Source: JBNJFY01 sp051747265
GTDB taxonomy: Bacteria > Bacteroidota > Rhodothermia > Balneolales > Balneolaceae
Direction of reading: 5' to 3'
DNA length: 64,000 nt
Assembly: GCA_051747265.1 (NCBI GenBank)
Contig: JBNJFY010000002.1
Coordinates: forward strand, 537,990-601,989
Shown here: piece after piece, positions 18,974-27,982 of the stretch
How the letters are laid out: the number at the start of each line of letters is the position of its first letter
Numbering within the stretch: position 1 is the stretch's first letter
Made by a program: the position numbers and the translations under genes
Notes under the pieces: generated by a model
What the model saw: the letters and a program-made list of their open reading frames with translations, nothing else
What the model was told of the DNA's origin: nothing
Database searches by the model: none

Positions 18974-19669
18974 TCAATTAAATTGTGCTCCACGCTCAAT
19001 TTGCACGAAGCGGTACATATACTCACCAAAGGAGTATACCATGGCCACGATACTCGTCCACAACAGCCAATCCAGAACCACCGTTGCAAAGGGCGCAAAA
19101 AAGGCAATCATCCAGTATAGCGCCATAATGTTAACGGATATCTTGCCCGACATCACGGCCATGGGCACTTTGCCGCGTCGCGATCGGATCCACATAGACC
19201 CACTGATTATCAGAAGATCTCGCCCAATTCCGAACAGAAAGAACCATAGGGGAATGCGACCTATCCAAACCACATAAGAGAATAAGACCAAAGCGGCCAA
19301 CTTATCAGCGATGGGATCCAACATCTTTCCCAACTCAGATACCGATCCGGTTGCTCGAGCCACGATACCATCCAGATAGTCTGAAATCACCCCATAAATT
19401 ACCAATAGAATGACCGTGAGATCTGCCTGCTGGCCGTTTATGTGATAGAGGTAGATAATGGGGAAAGCCACAAAGAGACGAGAAAATGAGATCATATTGG
19501 ACCACGTGAACCATCGATTGGTCACCTCGACCGCTTTGCCATCGATATTAGATGTTGAAACGGTTTTTTCCCCGTTGCTCACAGTAGTGGGATTAGTGGT
19601 TATAGGTATACGTTGTTGTGTTTGGCTTCGTGCCGTATCTTGACTCAGCTGCTGATACTCAGCATGCAA
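18974..19669 (-). CDS. CDP-alcohol phosphatidyltransferase (PgsA-like)
   Basis: This is an inner-membrane enzyme that transfers a phosphatidyl group from CDP-diacylglycerol to an alcohol. The full family motif is visible: D97xxDG101xxAR105x8G114x3D118x3D122. At least four membrane helices surround it. Phosphatidylglycerophosphate synthase is the most likely activity, but the acceptor cannot be read from sequence. The frame opens with a TTG at 19669. The first 50 residues are polar and not part of the family, so the true start may lie further in. It is upstream of ftsY on the same strand. Confidence 0.88.
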   Translation of the reverse strand: MHAEYQQLSQDTARSQTQQRIPITTNPTTVSNGEKTVSTSNIDGKAVEVTNRWFTWSNMISFSRLFVAFPIIYLYHINGQQADLTVILLVIYGVISDYLDGIVARATGSVSELGKMLDPIADKLAALVLFSYVVWIGRIPLWFFLFGIGRDLLIISGSMWIRSRRGKVPMAVMSGKISVNIMALYWMIAFFAPFATVVLDWLLWTSIVAMVYSFGEYMYRFVQIERGAQFN

Positions 19670-19717
19670 AAATAGGGAAGATCACTGAACTTACGAAGCT
19701 AACTGCCTATCCCAGAA

Positions 19718-20275
19718 ATGAAAACGTTTGATCCATCACAACTGATAGAAACAAAACTATCCTCTGAAGAAGTTTTCAATGGTCGCTTGTTGCATGTATT
19801 TCGGGATGAAGCCCGGCTCCCCGATGGCACTACTTCTACGCGTGAATGGATCAAGCACCCCGGTGCTTCGGCGGTTATTCCGGTCTTTGAAAATGGGGAT
19901 GTGATGATGATTCGTCAGTTTCGTTACCCTCTTCGAGAAATTTTTCTGGAAGTTCCGGCCGGTAAAATTGATGAGGGAGAAACCCCGGATTCCACAGCGG
20001 CCCGGGAAATTGAGGAAGAAGCCGGCGTCCGATTCAACCATCATCACTATCTGGGCAAATTTCATCCCAGCATTGGCTACACCGATGAGGTGATACATTT
20101 ATATATTGCTTGGGATCTAACTCCGGTTCCCAAAAAAGTAGATGACGATGAATTCCTGATCCGCGAACGCGTCCCTTTCCAAAAAGCAGTGGAGATGGTT
20201 TACACAGGTGAGATCTCTGACGGCAAAACCGCGGTAACCCTACTCCGAGGCTGGCATTGGTGGCAGAATCAGTGA
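19718..20275 (+). CDS. NUDIX hydrolase, ADP-ribose pyrophosphatase type
   Basis: This 185-aa NUDIX enzyme has an exact Nudix box (GKIDEGE then seven residues, REIEEEAGV) at residues 82-104. It is preceded by VMMIRQFRYPLREIFLEVPAG, which is typical of ADP-ribose pyrophosphatases (NudF/YqkG). These enzymes hydrolyse ADP-ribose to AMP and ribose-5-phosphate as housecleaning. The stop codon TGA lies inside the first unit of the adjoining iteron array (ATCAGTGA), so the repeat element reaches into the end of the coding sequence. Confidence 0.9.
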   Translation: MKTFDPSQLIETKLSSEEVFNGRLLHVFRDEARLPDGTTSTREWIKHPGASAVIPVFENGDVMMIRQFRYPLREIFLEVPAGKIDEGETPDSTAAREIEEEAGVRFNHHHYLGKFHPSIGYTDEVIHLYIAWDLTPVPKKVDDDEFLIRERVPFQKAVEMVYTGEISDGKTAVTLLRGWHWWQNQ

Positions 20276-20850
20276 ACAGTGTGACAGTGCTTCAGAGCTT
20301 CAGAGCTTCAGAGCTTCAGAGCTTCAGAGATGATGGTTGTTTTCTTGGATTGATCAAATTTTGTAAGGATTTACCTCTGGACTGATCTTATTTATAAAAA
20401 GAGAATATGATCAGTTCCTCATGAAAACTCATAATAACCTCTACAGTAAAGCTTACGCTTTTTCAATCCGAGTTGTAAATGCCTATAAATACTTAGTTAA
20501 AGAGAAGAGAGAATTTGTTCTTTCTAAACAGTTCTTACGTTGCGGAACAAGTATAGGGGCTAATTTAGCTGAAGGTAATGGTGCTATTTCGAAAGCAGAT
20601 TTCTCTGCAAAAATGTCCATTTCCTACAAAGAATGTTTAGAAGCAAAATATTGGCTTTGTTTACTTAAAGACACTGGCTATATATCTCAGAAAGTGTATG
20701 GCAGCATGTTTGAAGACTTGGATGAATTAGGAAAAATTATGTACACCATTCTTCGCAAGTCAAGAGATGAGCACTATCAATAATACTATTTTATGTTTTT
20801 GCACAACGCACTATTCTGAAACACTGAAGCACTGTCACACTGAACACTGA
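20269..20850 (+). mobile_element. Inverted-iteron element carrying a four-helix-bundle gene (element E2)
   Basis: The left array at 20269-20331 starts TCAGTGAACAGTGTGACAG and continues with five 8-nt TCAGAGCT units. The right array at 20816-20850 is its inverted counterpart: read on the minus strand it starts TCAGTGTTCAGTGTGACAG. Between them lies only the S23-type gene and short flanks. The element fits exactly between two convergent genes. Its left end contains the stop codon of the NUDIX gene, and its right end abuts the TAA of the 95-aa gene. Short relatives are at 38709-38907 and 50553-50818. It carries no transposase. Confidence 0.65.
20421..20783 (+). CDS. Four-helix bundle protein (S23/IVP family)
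   Basis: This 120-aa protein belongs to the S23 family, first found encoded in intervening sequences of 23S rRNA and related in fold to the Avd accessory protein of diversity-generating retroelements. The signature is clear: an N-terminal helix with YSKAYAFSIRVVNAYKYL, then the central FVLSKQFLRCGTSIGANLAEG, a stretch with KMSISYKECLEAKYWL, and a final helix. S23 proteins bind nucleic acid as pentamers in related cases. The gene is the only cargo of the repeat-bounded element. Its codon use is more A+T-rich than the neighbours', consistent with transfer. No reverse transcriptase or variable repeat is nearby. Confidence 0.9.
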   Translation: MKTHNNLYSKAYAFSIRVVNAYKYLVKEKREFVLSKQFLRCGTSIGANLAEGNGAISKADFSAKMSISYKECLEAKYWLCLLKDTGYISQKVYGSMFEDLDELGKIMYTILRKSRDEHYQ

Positions 20851-21138
20851 TTAACTGATAATCCCTTCTTCTTCGGCCAGATCGAACAGTTCTTGATGCA
20901 GGTCGCCTTTGGTGATTTTACCACGGTTGATCAGCTCTTCAAGTTCATCGCCGGTAATCATAACCAAGCAGCCCATCTCATCCAGAATGGTATCAAAATT
21001 GCGGGGATCGGTCATTTTCAGCTTATCCAGGTTGATGCCATCGGGACTCACCGTGCTATCCACTAGACAATAAAAATAGTCTGATTGATCATCGCCGAAT
21101 TTGAACACTTCCAGCTTGGTATCGTCTTTTGAAATCAT
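20851..21138 (-). CDS. Hypothetical 95-aa protein
   Basis: This small soluble acidic protein contains a mixed beta/alpha pattern (LEVFKFGDD, YFYCLVDS) and ends in a helical section (ELFDLAEEEGIIS). I do not recognise the family. It follows the HTH gene by 52 bp on the same strand, so the two probably form one unit. Its TAA stop directly adjoins the right end of the iteron element. Confidence 0.7.
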   Translation of the reverse strand: MISKDDTKLEVFKFGDDQSDYFYCLVDSTVSPDGINLDKLKMTDPRNFDTILDEMGCLVMITGDELEELINRGKITKGDLHQELFDLAEEEGIIS

Positions 21139-21190
21139 ATCAGGTTACACTTGACTTAATTTTAAAATTGGTTAGTACCAGAAACGCCGA

Positions 21191-21610
21191 TCAGGTGTGC
21201 TGGTTAATAAAATCCCGTGCTTTAATCAGTTCAATGATATTTCCGTTTTTACGATCTACTACAGCCACTTGAAACAAACTGATGATGGCCTGCTCTTCCA
21301 ATACTTCGATGGTTTCCTCGATGGAATCACACTCCTCTTTTTCACTGACCAGATCATTAATGCCTTGAACCACATAACGGACCGGTCGTTCTTCTTTGGA
21401 CTTGGCGGCTTTCTTTTGCGCGGCGGCAGGAGCCGGTTCATCAAAATATTCGCGCAGGGCCTGTTCGGTTACGTACCAGGAAACTCCCAGTTTTCGTCCT
21501 CGAATTTTTCCTTCCCGTAGATAGGTACGGATGGTCATTTTACTAAGTCCCAGCTGCTCGTGCAGATCATCCACCGAATACAACGTCAGACTTCCAATTT
21601 GCTTTGGCAT
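21191..21610 (-). CDS. MerR/excisionase-type helix-turn-helix protein
   Basis: The 139-aa product starts with a winged HTH of the HTH_17/excisionase type (LYSVDDLHEQLGLSKMTIRTYLREGKIRGRKLG, residues 10-42, with the wing residues SWYVTEQALREYF after it). An Ala/Lys-rich linker follows, then a C-terminal mixed domain of about 65 residues with no recognisable family. It is likely a DNA-binding regulator. Its target is unknown, although the adjacent 95-aa gene downstream is an obvious candidate for shared function. Confidence 0.8.
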   Translation of the reverse strand: MPKQIGSLTLYSVDDLHEQLGLSKMTIRTYLREGKIRGRKLGVSWYVTEQALREYFDEPAPAAAQKKAAKSKEERPVRYVVQGINDLVSEKEECDSIEETIEVLEEQAIISLFQVAVVDRKNGNIIELIKARDFINQHT

Positions 21611-21696
21611 TTGTTTTTACCTTCAATTCCAGGAAATTCATTAGCTCTGCAAGCTAACCATTAACACTAGGTAGGTCAATGTTTAGTTATTATAGA

Positions 21697-21812
21697 TTTC
21701 TATTACTTAATGATTAGATGCTTGATGCAAGATTGATTTGATCTGAATAGGGTAAAAGGCTTATGTTATAAATAGTTGATTGAAAACAGAGCCGGATGAC
21801 CCGGCTTTTTCT
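21697..21812 (+). ncRNA. Terminator-ended repeated RNA candidate, copy A
   Basis: This is one of three sequences sharing an A/T-rich upstream block TTTCTATTA(C/G)TTA and a 36-nt core, GAATAGGGTA then TTATAAATAGTTGAT. The copy ends at a GCCGG/CCGGC hairpin (21791-21806) followed by TTTTT. No ORF is conserved. A stand-alone small RNA or a regulatory leader is possible. Confidence 0.4.
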
Positions 21813-22422
21813 GTTTCTGCCTACCTGATTTCCCCCCAATTACTCTCTTCCAATCCAGTCCTTTATCTATCTGCCTTTCAACCTGATGCTGCCAATATAA
21901 ACGTAAGTATTGATTCATCACTCACGGACAAGAATACCCTGAGCTACGTGGAACTAATTGTTACCATTTTTATGGATGTTATTTTGCAGTTCCTCCCCCT
22001 GCCCCCCTGAAAACACCTATCAACTTCAATCACATTTATGCCTTGAGGGGGAGGGTTTGACAGCCATATCCATGCTTATCCGCTCGAATTCACAGCTAAA
22101 TATCTGGCTCAACTCATCTCCCTCGTGGCTTTGCGTTGACCATTGTCTCCAAATGTATTCAGAGGGATGGGAGGCTGAGATTTTACCATTAGCTGGACTC
22201 TAATCGTAACCAATGTATTTTACTATTGATTTCGGACTGGTATTAGCCCAAACAAATGTGACTGCTATTCAAAGAGTTCACGGGCACAGATGACCATGCT
22301 ACGTAACTTGAAATTCCTCTGGTTACTAAACGAAATGCGACCTTTACGCGCTGCGAATTAAAACATGATACTTCGCTTGCTTCCAAACCACTTCTAAAAT
22401 GCACCCATTATACTGCTATTAG
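21813..22422. other. Long noncoding gap
   Basis: I see no supported gene here. Two short open frames (21780-22010 and 21958-22203) lack any family feature. An inverted pair, CCTCCCCCT near 21991 and AGGGGGAGG near 22055, could form a hairpin. Confidence 0.5.
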
Positions 22423-22566
22423 TTTCTATTACTTATATATTAAATGCTAATAAACTACTGTTATACTCCTGTAATCAATTCAATTTGCATCGAATAGGGT
22501 ATTCGCCGTACATTATAAACAGTTGATCAAAAAAGGCGGACCCGAAACGGTCGACCCTTTTTATTT
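22423..22566 (+). ncRNA. Terminator-ended repeated RNA candidate, copy B
   Basis: The core GAATAGGGTATTCGCCG...TTATAAACAGTTGAT starts at 22492 and matches copy C at 31 of 36 positions. The block TTTCTATTACTTA is at 22423. A GGACC/GGTC-containing hairpin and a TTTTT tract end it at about 22563. Confidence 0.45.
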
Positions 22567-22624
22567 CCTACCTATCCGATCGACCTATTCTTTTCTATTT
22601 TCTCACTATCCCACCTGCCTGCAA

Positions 22625-22661
22625 TAAAAAAAGCGCCCCCTGTGTAGAAGACGCTTTTTTT
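22625..22661 (-). terminator. Terminator of the BNR-repeat lipoprotein gene
   Basis: On the minus strand, AAAAAAGCGTC pairs with GGCGCTTTTTTT about 30 bp after the stop codon. Confidence 0.75.
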
Positions 22662-22687
22662 AAACGTAATCGAATTATCTTGCTAGC

Positions 22688-25600
22688 CTAGTCTATACGC
22701 TCATAGGTTTTAACCTGTCGCAAATCAGCCTCATCAACCATTCGAGTGTACTCTGGCCAATCCTCGGAAAAGTATCCATTAATCACCGTCAACGCTTCAC
22801 TTAGTAGCTGATCAGCCTGATCCAACAGCTGCTGCTCGGTTTTCGATGGACCCGATAAGCTGGATTGGATATACCAGGAAGCCGTACCCAGCAAGGTGCT
22901 GACTGTTTTTTCTTGTTCTCGGGTAATTCCCTGCCGCTCATCTGGCTCCGGAAGGATGAAATATAGCATAGCATCCAAGGTATCGGAAACCGCTTTGGTT
23001 CGCCCTTTTAAAGATTCATAGGCCTCATCATCTCGGCCGGAGCGATCCTCCTTAATCAACTTCTGCACTAGCTCTACTGAAGCCTGAGCGTCACGTATCT
23101 GATCGGCCGCTGCAGTCGCTTTGGTGGTCAATTCTTGCCAACGATCCATCATCTCCTGCATAGTGACCAAGGCTTCCCGTTTGACATCCATGCGCGGATC
23201 ACTCTTAACGGTCAGCTGGGTAGAATCGGATTGATCCATATAGCTCATCTTAACGGTATAGGTACCGGGGAGTACATCCATTCCCGAGGGCTTGATCTCA
23301 TCCTCTTTTTCCGGTTTGGGCTCAGAAGGACCTCGCACTCCATCCCGGCTCATATTCCAGGTGATTCGGTTCAGTCCATTGTGCTCTGGAGTTTCCTTGA
23401 AGGTGCGAATGCGTTGGTCTCCGTCGTAAATCTCTACCGTAACCTCCTGCTTTTCCTGATCCACCGTATCGGGCATATTCACCACATAGCTGATACGAGC
23501 GCCAAACGGTCGATTCTCGCCACTGAACATCGCTGAAGCGGCGAAGCGGGTTCCGGCCGCCTCGCGTACGGCAGCTTGATAGGCATCCGGGGTGGGAAAC
23601 AGCTTGATGGTTTCATCCAGAATATCGGTGCCTTGTCGGGCCAACTCACGCAGGGGACGGATGTCATCGAAGATCCAGGCTGCACGACCAAAGGTACCTA
23701 CCACCAAATCATGCTCGCGCGGATGGATCACCATATCATAGGTGGAGACGGTAGGATAGTTGTGCTCCCATTCGATCCACAGATTACCGCCATCCAGGGA
23801 GTAATAGAGACCAAATTCCGTACCTACAAACATCAAGTTGGGCTCTTCCAGATCCTGCACAAAGGAAAGCGTATAACCTTCCAGCCCTTTATTAGCCACC
23901 AGATTGGTCCAGCTTTGCCCGTAATCGGTGGTATGCATCACATACGGATTCCAATTCCCCCGGCGATAATCATTGAGCACCACGAACGCTTCGCCCTGAT
24001 TATACTGGGAATCATGGATCTGTGTGACCCACATATTATCGGGGATATCCATATTAGCGGTTACCTCGGTCCAGCTCTCCCCGCCGTTTCGCGTCAGGTG
24101 AATATTGCCGTCGTCGGTTCCGGCCCAGATTACGCCTTGCTCCAATTCACTGGGCTGGATCGCGGTGAGTGTATTGTAGTTTTCCGCCCCGGTGGCATCG
24201 ATGGTCAACCCACCGCTGTCTCCCTGTCGCTGCTGCTCGGGGTTGTCATCAGTGAGATCCTCCGAAATGACCGTCCAGTCATTGCCCCGATTTTCGCTTT
24301 TGTGCACAAACTGGCTACCGAAGTAGATCGTTTCCGGCTCAAAGGGGTCGATAGCGATGGGGGCGTTCCAGTTGTAGCGCAGATCTACATCCACATCCGG
24401 GTGCGTGGGACGGATAATCTCAGAGTTGCCCGTTTTCAGATCCACACGACCCACATAGCCTCGTTGGGACATGGCATAAGCATACCGGGAGTCGCTTTCA
24501 TCCACTACCGAATCGAAGCCATCCCCGAAGTACAATTCTTCGAAGTAGGCATTACGGATCCCGCCGTTGCGCCATACATAGGCGGGTCCTTGCCAGGTTC
24601 CATTATCCTGCATGCCGCCATATACGTTGTAGGGGAACTGCATGTCCACATTGATATGGTAGTATTGGGCCACCGGTATGTTTTCAATGAACCGCCAGGT
24701 ATCTCCGTGATCCCGGGAAATGGCTAGTCCGCCATCGTTGCCATCAATCAAGAAGGTGGGATCATCCGGGTGGATATAGAAGGCGTGATGGTCGGGATGT
24801 ACGTAATTATAGTAGGGGAATATTTGCTCGAACGTTTTGCCCCCATCTATACTGACGCTCAAAAAGGACCACAAGCTGTACACCCGATTTTCATTCTTGG
24901 GATCCACGTAGATATCCGCATAGTAAAATGGACGATTCCCCAAATTGGGCTGCTCGTCAATGGAAGTGGTCATCTCCCAACTGAATCCGCCATCATCACT
25001 GCGGTAGAACGCGTTCTTCTGAGATTCCACAAAAGCATATACACGTTTGGGATTACTGGGAGCAACGGTCAGCCCCATGCGACCTAGCTCGCCTTCGGGT
25101 AACCCGTCTTCGGAGGTGCGTTCGTTCCAGGTTTCTCCACCGTCAAAGGTAACATACAAGCCGGAGCCTTCTCCGCCACTTTCGAAAAACCAGGGCCAGC
25201 GGCGGTATTCCCACATGGCTACAAAAATCTTATCTGGATTGACCGGATCCATAACCATATCGGCTACGCCGGTGCGATCATTCACATACAGAATCTTCTC
25301 CCAGTTCTGTCCGCCATCGGTGGTTTTATAGACGCCCCGCGCTTCGGAGTCCGCCCAAGCGTTACCATGCGCGCCAATCCAAACAGTGTGCGGATCATCG
25401 GGATGAATCAAAATGCGGTGAATGGTGCGGGTTTCCTTGAGCCCCATAAATTGCCAAGTCTTACCTCCATCTATGGATTTATAAACACCAGCCCCCATAG
25501 ATTGCGAATTGCGGGGATTTCCTTCACCGGTACCTACCCAGATAACATCCGGATTTTTCTGGTAAATTTTGACCGCGCCAATTGAAGCTGCTTCTTGGTC

Positions 25601-25870
25601 ATCAAAAATAGGATCCCAATCCACTCCACCGCTTTCTGAGCGCCACAATCCACCCGAGGCAGTTCCCACATAAATTACATCGGGATTGGACCGAACCACA
25701 TCAATGGAGGTCACCCGGCCACTCATACCGGCCGGACCGATGTTGCGGGGTTGGATTCCCTTCAGTTTTTCGGTGTCAAAAGGTGGTTGCTGGGCAACAG
25801 TTGTAGAAGTGGTGGAACATCCAAACAACGCAAACGCGCAGAGAAGGGGAAGATATCTCAGAAGTCGCAT
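22688..25870 (-). CDS. BNR/Asp-box beta-propeller lipoprotein (sortilin-like)
   Basis: The 1060-aa product has a lipoprotein signal peptide (LCAFALFGCS, with the Cys as the likely lipidation site). About ten Asp-box motifs of the form SxDxGxxW follow (KSIDGGKTW, VTFDGGETW, RSDDGGFSW, ISRDHGDTW, HTTDYGQSW and others), spread over residues 40-740. This makes one or two seven-to-ten-bladed propellers of the VPS10/sortilin or YVTN type. The C-terminal 300 residues hold a beta-sandwich section and a helical section. It is often annotated as a glycosyl hydrolase, but the sequence shows only the propeller scaffold, with no catalytic residues that I can confirm. A surface binding or enzymatic role is likely. 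Confidence 0.85.
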   Translation of the reverse strand: MRLLRYLPLLCAFALFGCSTTSTTVAQQPPFDTEKLKGIQPRNIGPAGMSGRVTSIDVVRSNPDVIYVGTASGGLWRSESGGVDWDPIFDDQEAASIGAVKIYQKNPDVIWVGTGEGNPRNSQSMGAGVYKSIDGGKTWQFMGLKETRTIHRILIHPDDPHTVWIGAHGNAWADSEARGVYKTTDGGQNWEKILYVNDRTGVADMVMDPVNPDKIFVAMWEYRRWPWFFESGGEGSGLYVTFDGGETWNERTSEDGLPEGELGRMGLTVAPSNPKRVYAFVESQKNAFYRSDDGGFSWEMTTSIDEQPNLGNRPFYYADIYVDPKNENRVYSLWSFLSVSIDGGKTFEQIFPYYNYVHPDHHAFYIHPDDPTFLIDGNDGGLAISRDHGDTWRFIENIPVAQYYHINVDMQFPYNVYGGMQDNGTWQGPAYVWRNGGIRNAYFEELYFGDGFDSVVDESDSRYAYAMSQRGYVGRVDLKTGNSEIIRPTHPDVDVDLRYNWNAPIAIDPFEPETIYFGSQFVHKSENRGNDWTVISEDLTDDNPEQQRQGDSGGLTIDATGAENYNTLTAIQPSELEQGVIWAGTDDGNIHLTRNGGESWTEVTANMDIPDNMWVTQIHDSQYNQGEAFVVLNDYRRGNWNPYVMHTTDYGQSWTNLVANKGLEGYTLSFVQDLEEPNLMFVGTEFGLYYSLDGGNLWIEWEHNYPTVSTYDMVIHPREHDLVVGTFGRAAWIFDDIRPLRELARQGTDILDETIKLFPTPDAYQAAVREAAGTRFAASAMFSGENRPFGARISYVVNMPDTVDQEKQEVTVEIYDGDQRIRTFKETPEHNGLNRITWNMSRDGVRGPSEPKPEKEDEIKPSGMDVLPGTYTVKMSYMDQSDSTQLTVKSDPRMDVKREALVTMQEMMDRWQELTTKATAAADQIRDAQASVELVQKLIKEDRSGRDDEAYESLKGRTKAVSDTLDAMLYFILPEPDERQGITREQEKTVSTLLGTASWYIQSSLSGPSKTEQQLLDQADQLLSEALTVINGYFSEDWPEYTRMVDEADLRQVKTYERID

Positions 25871-26081
25871 AGGATAAATAAATATTGGTTAATAGGTTAA
25901 CTCACATTATCGATACTCCCTGCCATCGTCAACGGGTAGGGTTTAAAAGTATGTAACAGTTCTAGCAACTCTTGAAGCTTCTGAGCTGATTTCGATGATT
26001 GTAAATCGATCAGAAGATACTCACTCACCTACAACTAGACCTATGATGATCATATATTGCAGTACTATTATCTACTAATAC

Positions 26082-26204
26082 TTTCTATTAGTTATAGGTT
26101 AATTGTTAAGAATAATTTCCATTTGCACCGAATAGGCTAATCGCCGTATGTTGTAAACAGTTGATACAAAAACGCAGCGGCAACATAAGTCGGTGCTTTT
26201 TTTA
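26082..26204 (+). ncRNA. Terminator-ended repeated RNA candidate, copy C
   Basis: TTTCTATTAGTTA at 26082 is followed by the 36-nt core from 26120 (GAATAGGCTAATCGCCG, then TTGTAAACAGTTGAT). A GCAGCGGC/GTCGGTGC hairpin and seven T residues end it at about 26203. It lies upstream of, and divergent from, the BNR gene. Confidence 0.45.
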
Positions 26205-26463
26205 TGCCTTCCTCTGAAACTTCGTTTTCTCCTTTCGAATCACACTTCCTATCCGCAAATGAATCAATTGATTTAGATCTCTCACACCGGTGGATAGTTG
26301 GCCGATTAAGGCCTAAGATACGCCACCACTCAAGTCGTTATCATCAAATTTCGTTATCATCAAATTTTGGTCCCTTTGGTGTTATGCCCGTTTGACCCTT
26401 ATGCAGTCTACTTTCTTGGGAGTTGAGATTATTACTGCTTTCTCTAAATCGGTAGGGTAATTT
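26205..26463. other. Noncoding gap with a small tandem duplication
   Basis: There is no supported gene here. CGTTATCATCAAATTT occurs twice in tandem at 26336-26367. Confidence 0.5.
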
Positions 26464-26961
26464 CTATCTGGGACTAAAATCTTGATTGAATGGATGGGAA
26501 GCACTTGCTCTGGTGATGCGTATGAAGGCGTGATCGGTTTTCGCGTGGCAGGCGTTGCACGCATTGATTACCGATTTCATTTGTCCATCAATTTTGGGCC
26601 ACTGTTCGGTGGTTAATTGTTTTCTTAACGTATCTAACTCTGGCTCCAGCAATTGATCGCTCCACTTTTTAATCTCGTGACCATCGTAATTGGGAACCTC
26701 TTCTATCATTTCCTCCAGGTTTTCACCTAACTCATCCAGGTAAAAATCGGCTAGTTTTTTGTTTTTAGTCTGAATAGAAAGATCCAGTTTGGCAGTTCGA
26801 TATTGCATGGTAGTCATATACCCAACCAATCCCGGATCCTCCGTGCCACTACTAGACTCCATTTCCGTAATATCACCTGCCCAAAATCGTGGTTCCATTA
26901 TGGCTATCAAAATGAGTCCTAGTAGGCTGACTAACATGCCTAACGTGCTTTTCCGAGTCAT
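26464..26961 (-). CDS. Class II (c'-like) monoheme cytochrome
   Basis: The 165-aa exported protein has an N-terminal membrane segment (residues 8-23) serving as signal or anchor. The rest is helical and ends with the heme c motif CNACH at residues 135-139. A heme site close to the C-terminus in an all-helical domain is the hallmark of class II cytochromes c (cytochrome c' and c-556). These bind NO or take part in electron transfer. The gene stands alone, with the motAB pair 217 bp away on the same strand. A role in NO handling would suit the denitrification context, but that is inference. Confidence 0.8.
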   Translation of the reverse strand: MTRKSTLGMLVSLLGLILIAIMEPRFWAGDITEMESSSGTEDPGLVGYMTTMQYRTAKLDLSIQTKNKKLADFYLDELGENLEEMIEEVPNYDGHEIKKWSDQLLEPELDTLRKQLTTEQWPKIDGQMKSVINACNACHAKTDHAFIRITRASASHPFNQDFSPR

Positions 26962-27178
26962 ACGAATTCTACCTTTGGGATCTTCTCTTGGTCACGTAAA
27001 GTGACAACAAAATTCCCGATTTTCATCGTTCGAATGGGAACACCTATTTGAGAAGAATTTGCCAACACTTCCCCACCAAAAAATTAACTCAAAAGCTGTA
27101 GAAGTGATTATCATTACCCCTTTTTAGCAGGAAATGTCCCGCTACATGTATAAAGTCCTATCGTTTTACGACATATTC

Positions 27179-27970
27179 TTAAACACCCGAATCGGCACTC
27201 GACTTTCGACGAATATAGATAACCACTCGTCTATTTTTGGCCTGATTTTCCGGGATGGACTCCCCATACTGATCACGGTTGGGTACCAACGGACGGGAAT
27301 CGGCAAATCCAGCCGCTTTAAGATGACTCGCAGCAATACCTTGGTCAATCAGATAACGCACTACATTGGTGGCCCGGTGCGCGGATAACTCCCAGTTGGA
27401 TGGATACCGATTACTGGTGATGGGAACATCATCGGTATGTCCTTCCACCTCTACGATGAAATCATCCATATTCAACTGGCTGATAATATTGGCAACATCA
27501 CCGAGCAACGGCAGCTTTCCTTCTTGTATTTGAGCGGAACCGACTTCGTACAGCGAACTGCTCTCCAGGCGTAATTTAATGCCCAAGTTAGTTCGCTTGA
27601 CTTCTACCTGTTCTTCTGCTTGTTGCTGCTTTATCAGTAATTTTAATTCTTCATGGGCTTCGCTGAATGGACGGCTTTGTTTCTTTTTAAGCATTTCGCC
27701 TTGAATGGCACCCTGCACCTGCTCAAACTTGGTTTGATCGATTTCGGAGAAGGAGAGAATGAGCACAAAAAAGGTAAGCAGCAAAGTCATGGCATCGGAA
27801 TAGGTGATCAGCCAGTCTTCCGTTCCCCCCGTTTCTTCATAGGCTTTATGATCGCTTTTTTTAGCACTGGAATAAGAATCCTGCGTATCGGTGCGATAGA
27901 TAGATCGCCGACGCCCGGAACTGGTCTTATTACGGCGATTGGCTTTGGATTCGTCAGAAAGATCGAACAT
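27179..27970 (-). CDS. motB: MotB/OmpA-family peptidoglycan-anchored motor protein
   Basis: The 263-aa product has a single membrane helix (WLITYSDAMTLLLTFFVLIL), which carries the Asp used for ion conduction in MotB stators. A plug/linker region follows, then a C-terminal OmpA domain (DFIVEVEGHTDDVPI, NWELSAHRATNVVRYLI, NRRVVIYIRRK) that grips peptidoglycan. It starts 12 bp after the MotA-like gene. No flagellar genes are in the window, so the pair may drive a flagellum encoded elsewhere or another energised machine. Confidence 0.9.
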   Translation of the reverse strand: MFDLSDESKANRRNKTSSGRRRSIYRTDTQDSYSSAKKSDHKAYEETGGTEDWLITYSDAMTLLLTFFVLILSFSEIDQTKFEQVQGAIQGEMLKKKQSRPFSEAHEELKLLIKQQQAEEQVEVKRTNLGIKLRLESSSLYEVGSAQIQEGKLPLLGDVANIISQLNMDDFIVEVEGHTDDVPITSNRYPSNWELSAHRATNVVRYLIDQGIAASHLKAAGFADSRPLVPNRDQYGESIPENQAKNRRVVIYIRRKSSADSGV

Positions 27971-27982
27971 GAGGGCGACTCC

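Noticed and set aside
20421..20783. Avd protein of a diversity-generating retroelement
   Set aside because: There is no reverse transcriptase, template repeat or variable repeat in the window; the S23-type call is sufficient.
21780..22203. Two short open frames in the 21.6-22.7 kb gap
   Set aside because: They have no recognisable domain or start signal, and the first overlaps the terminator of the repeated RNA candidate.
23576..24727. 383-aa open frame on the plus strand
   Set aside because: It is an antisense shadow of the BNR-repeat lipoprotein gene, whose Asp-box repeats fix the true frame.
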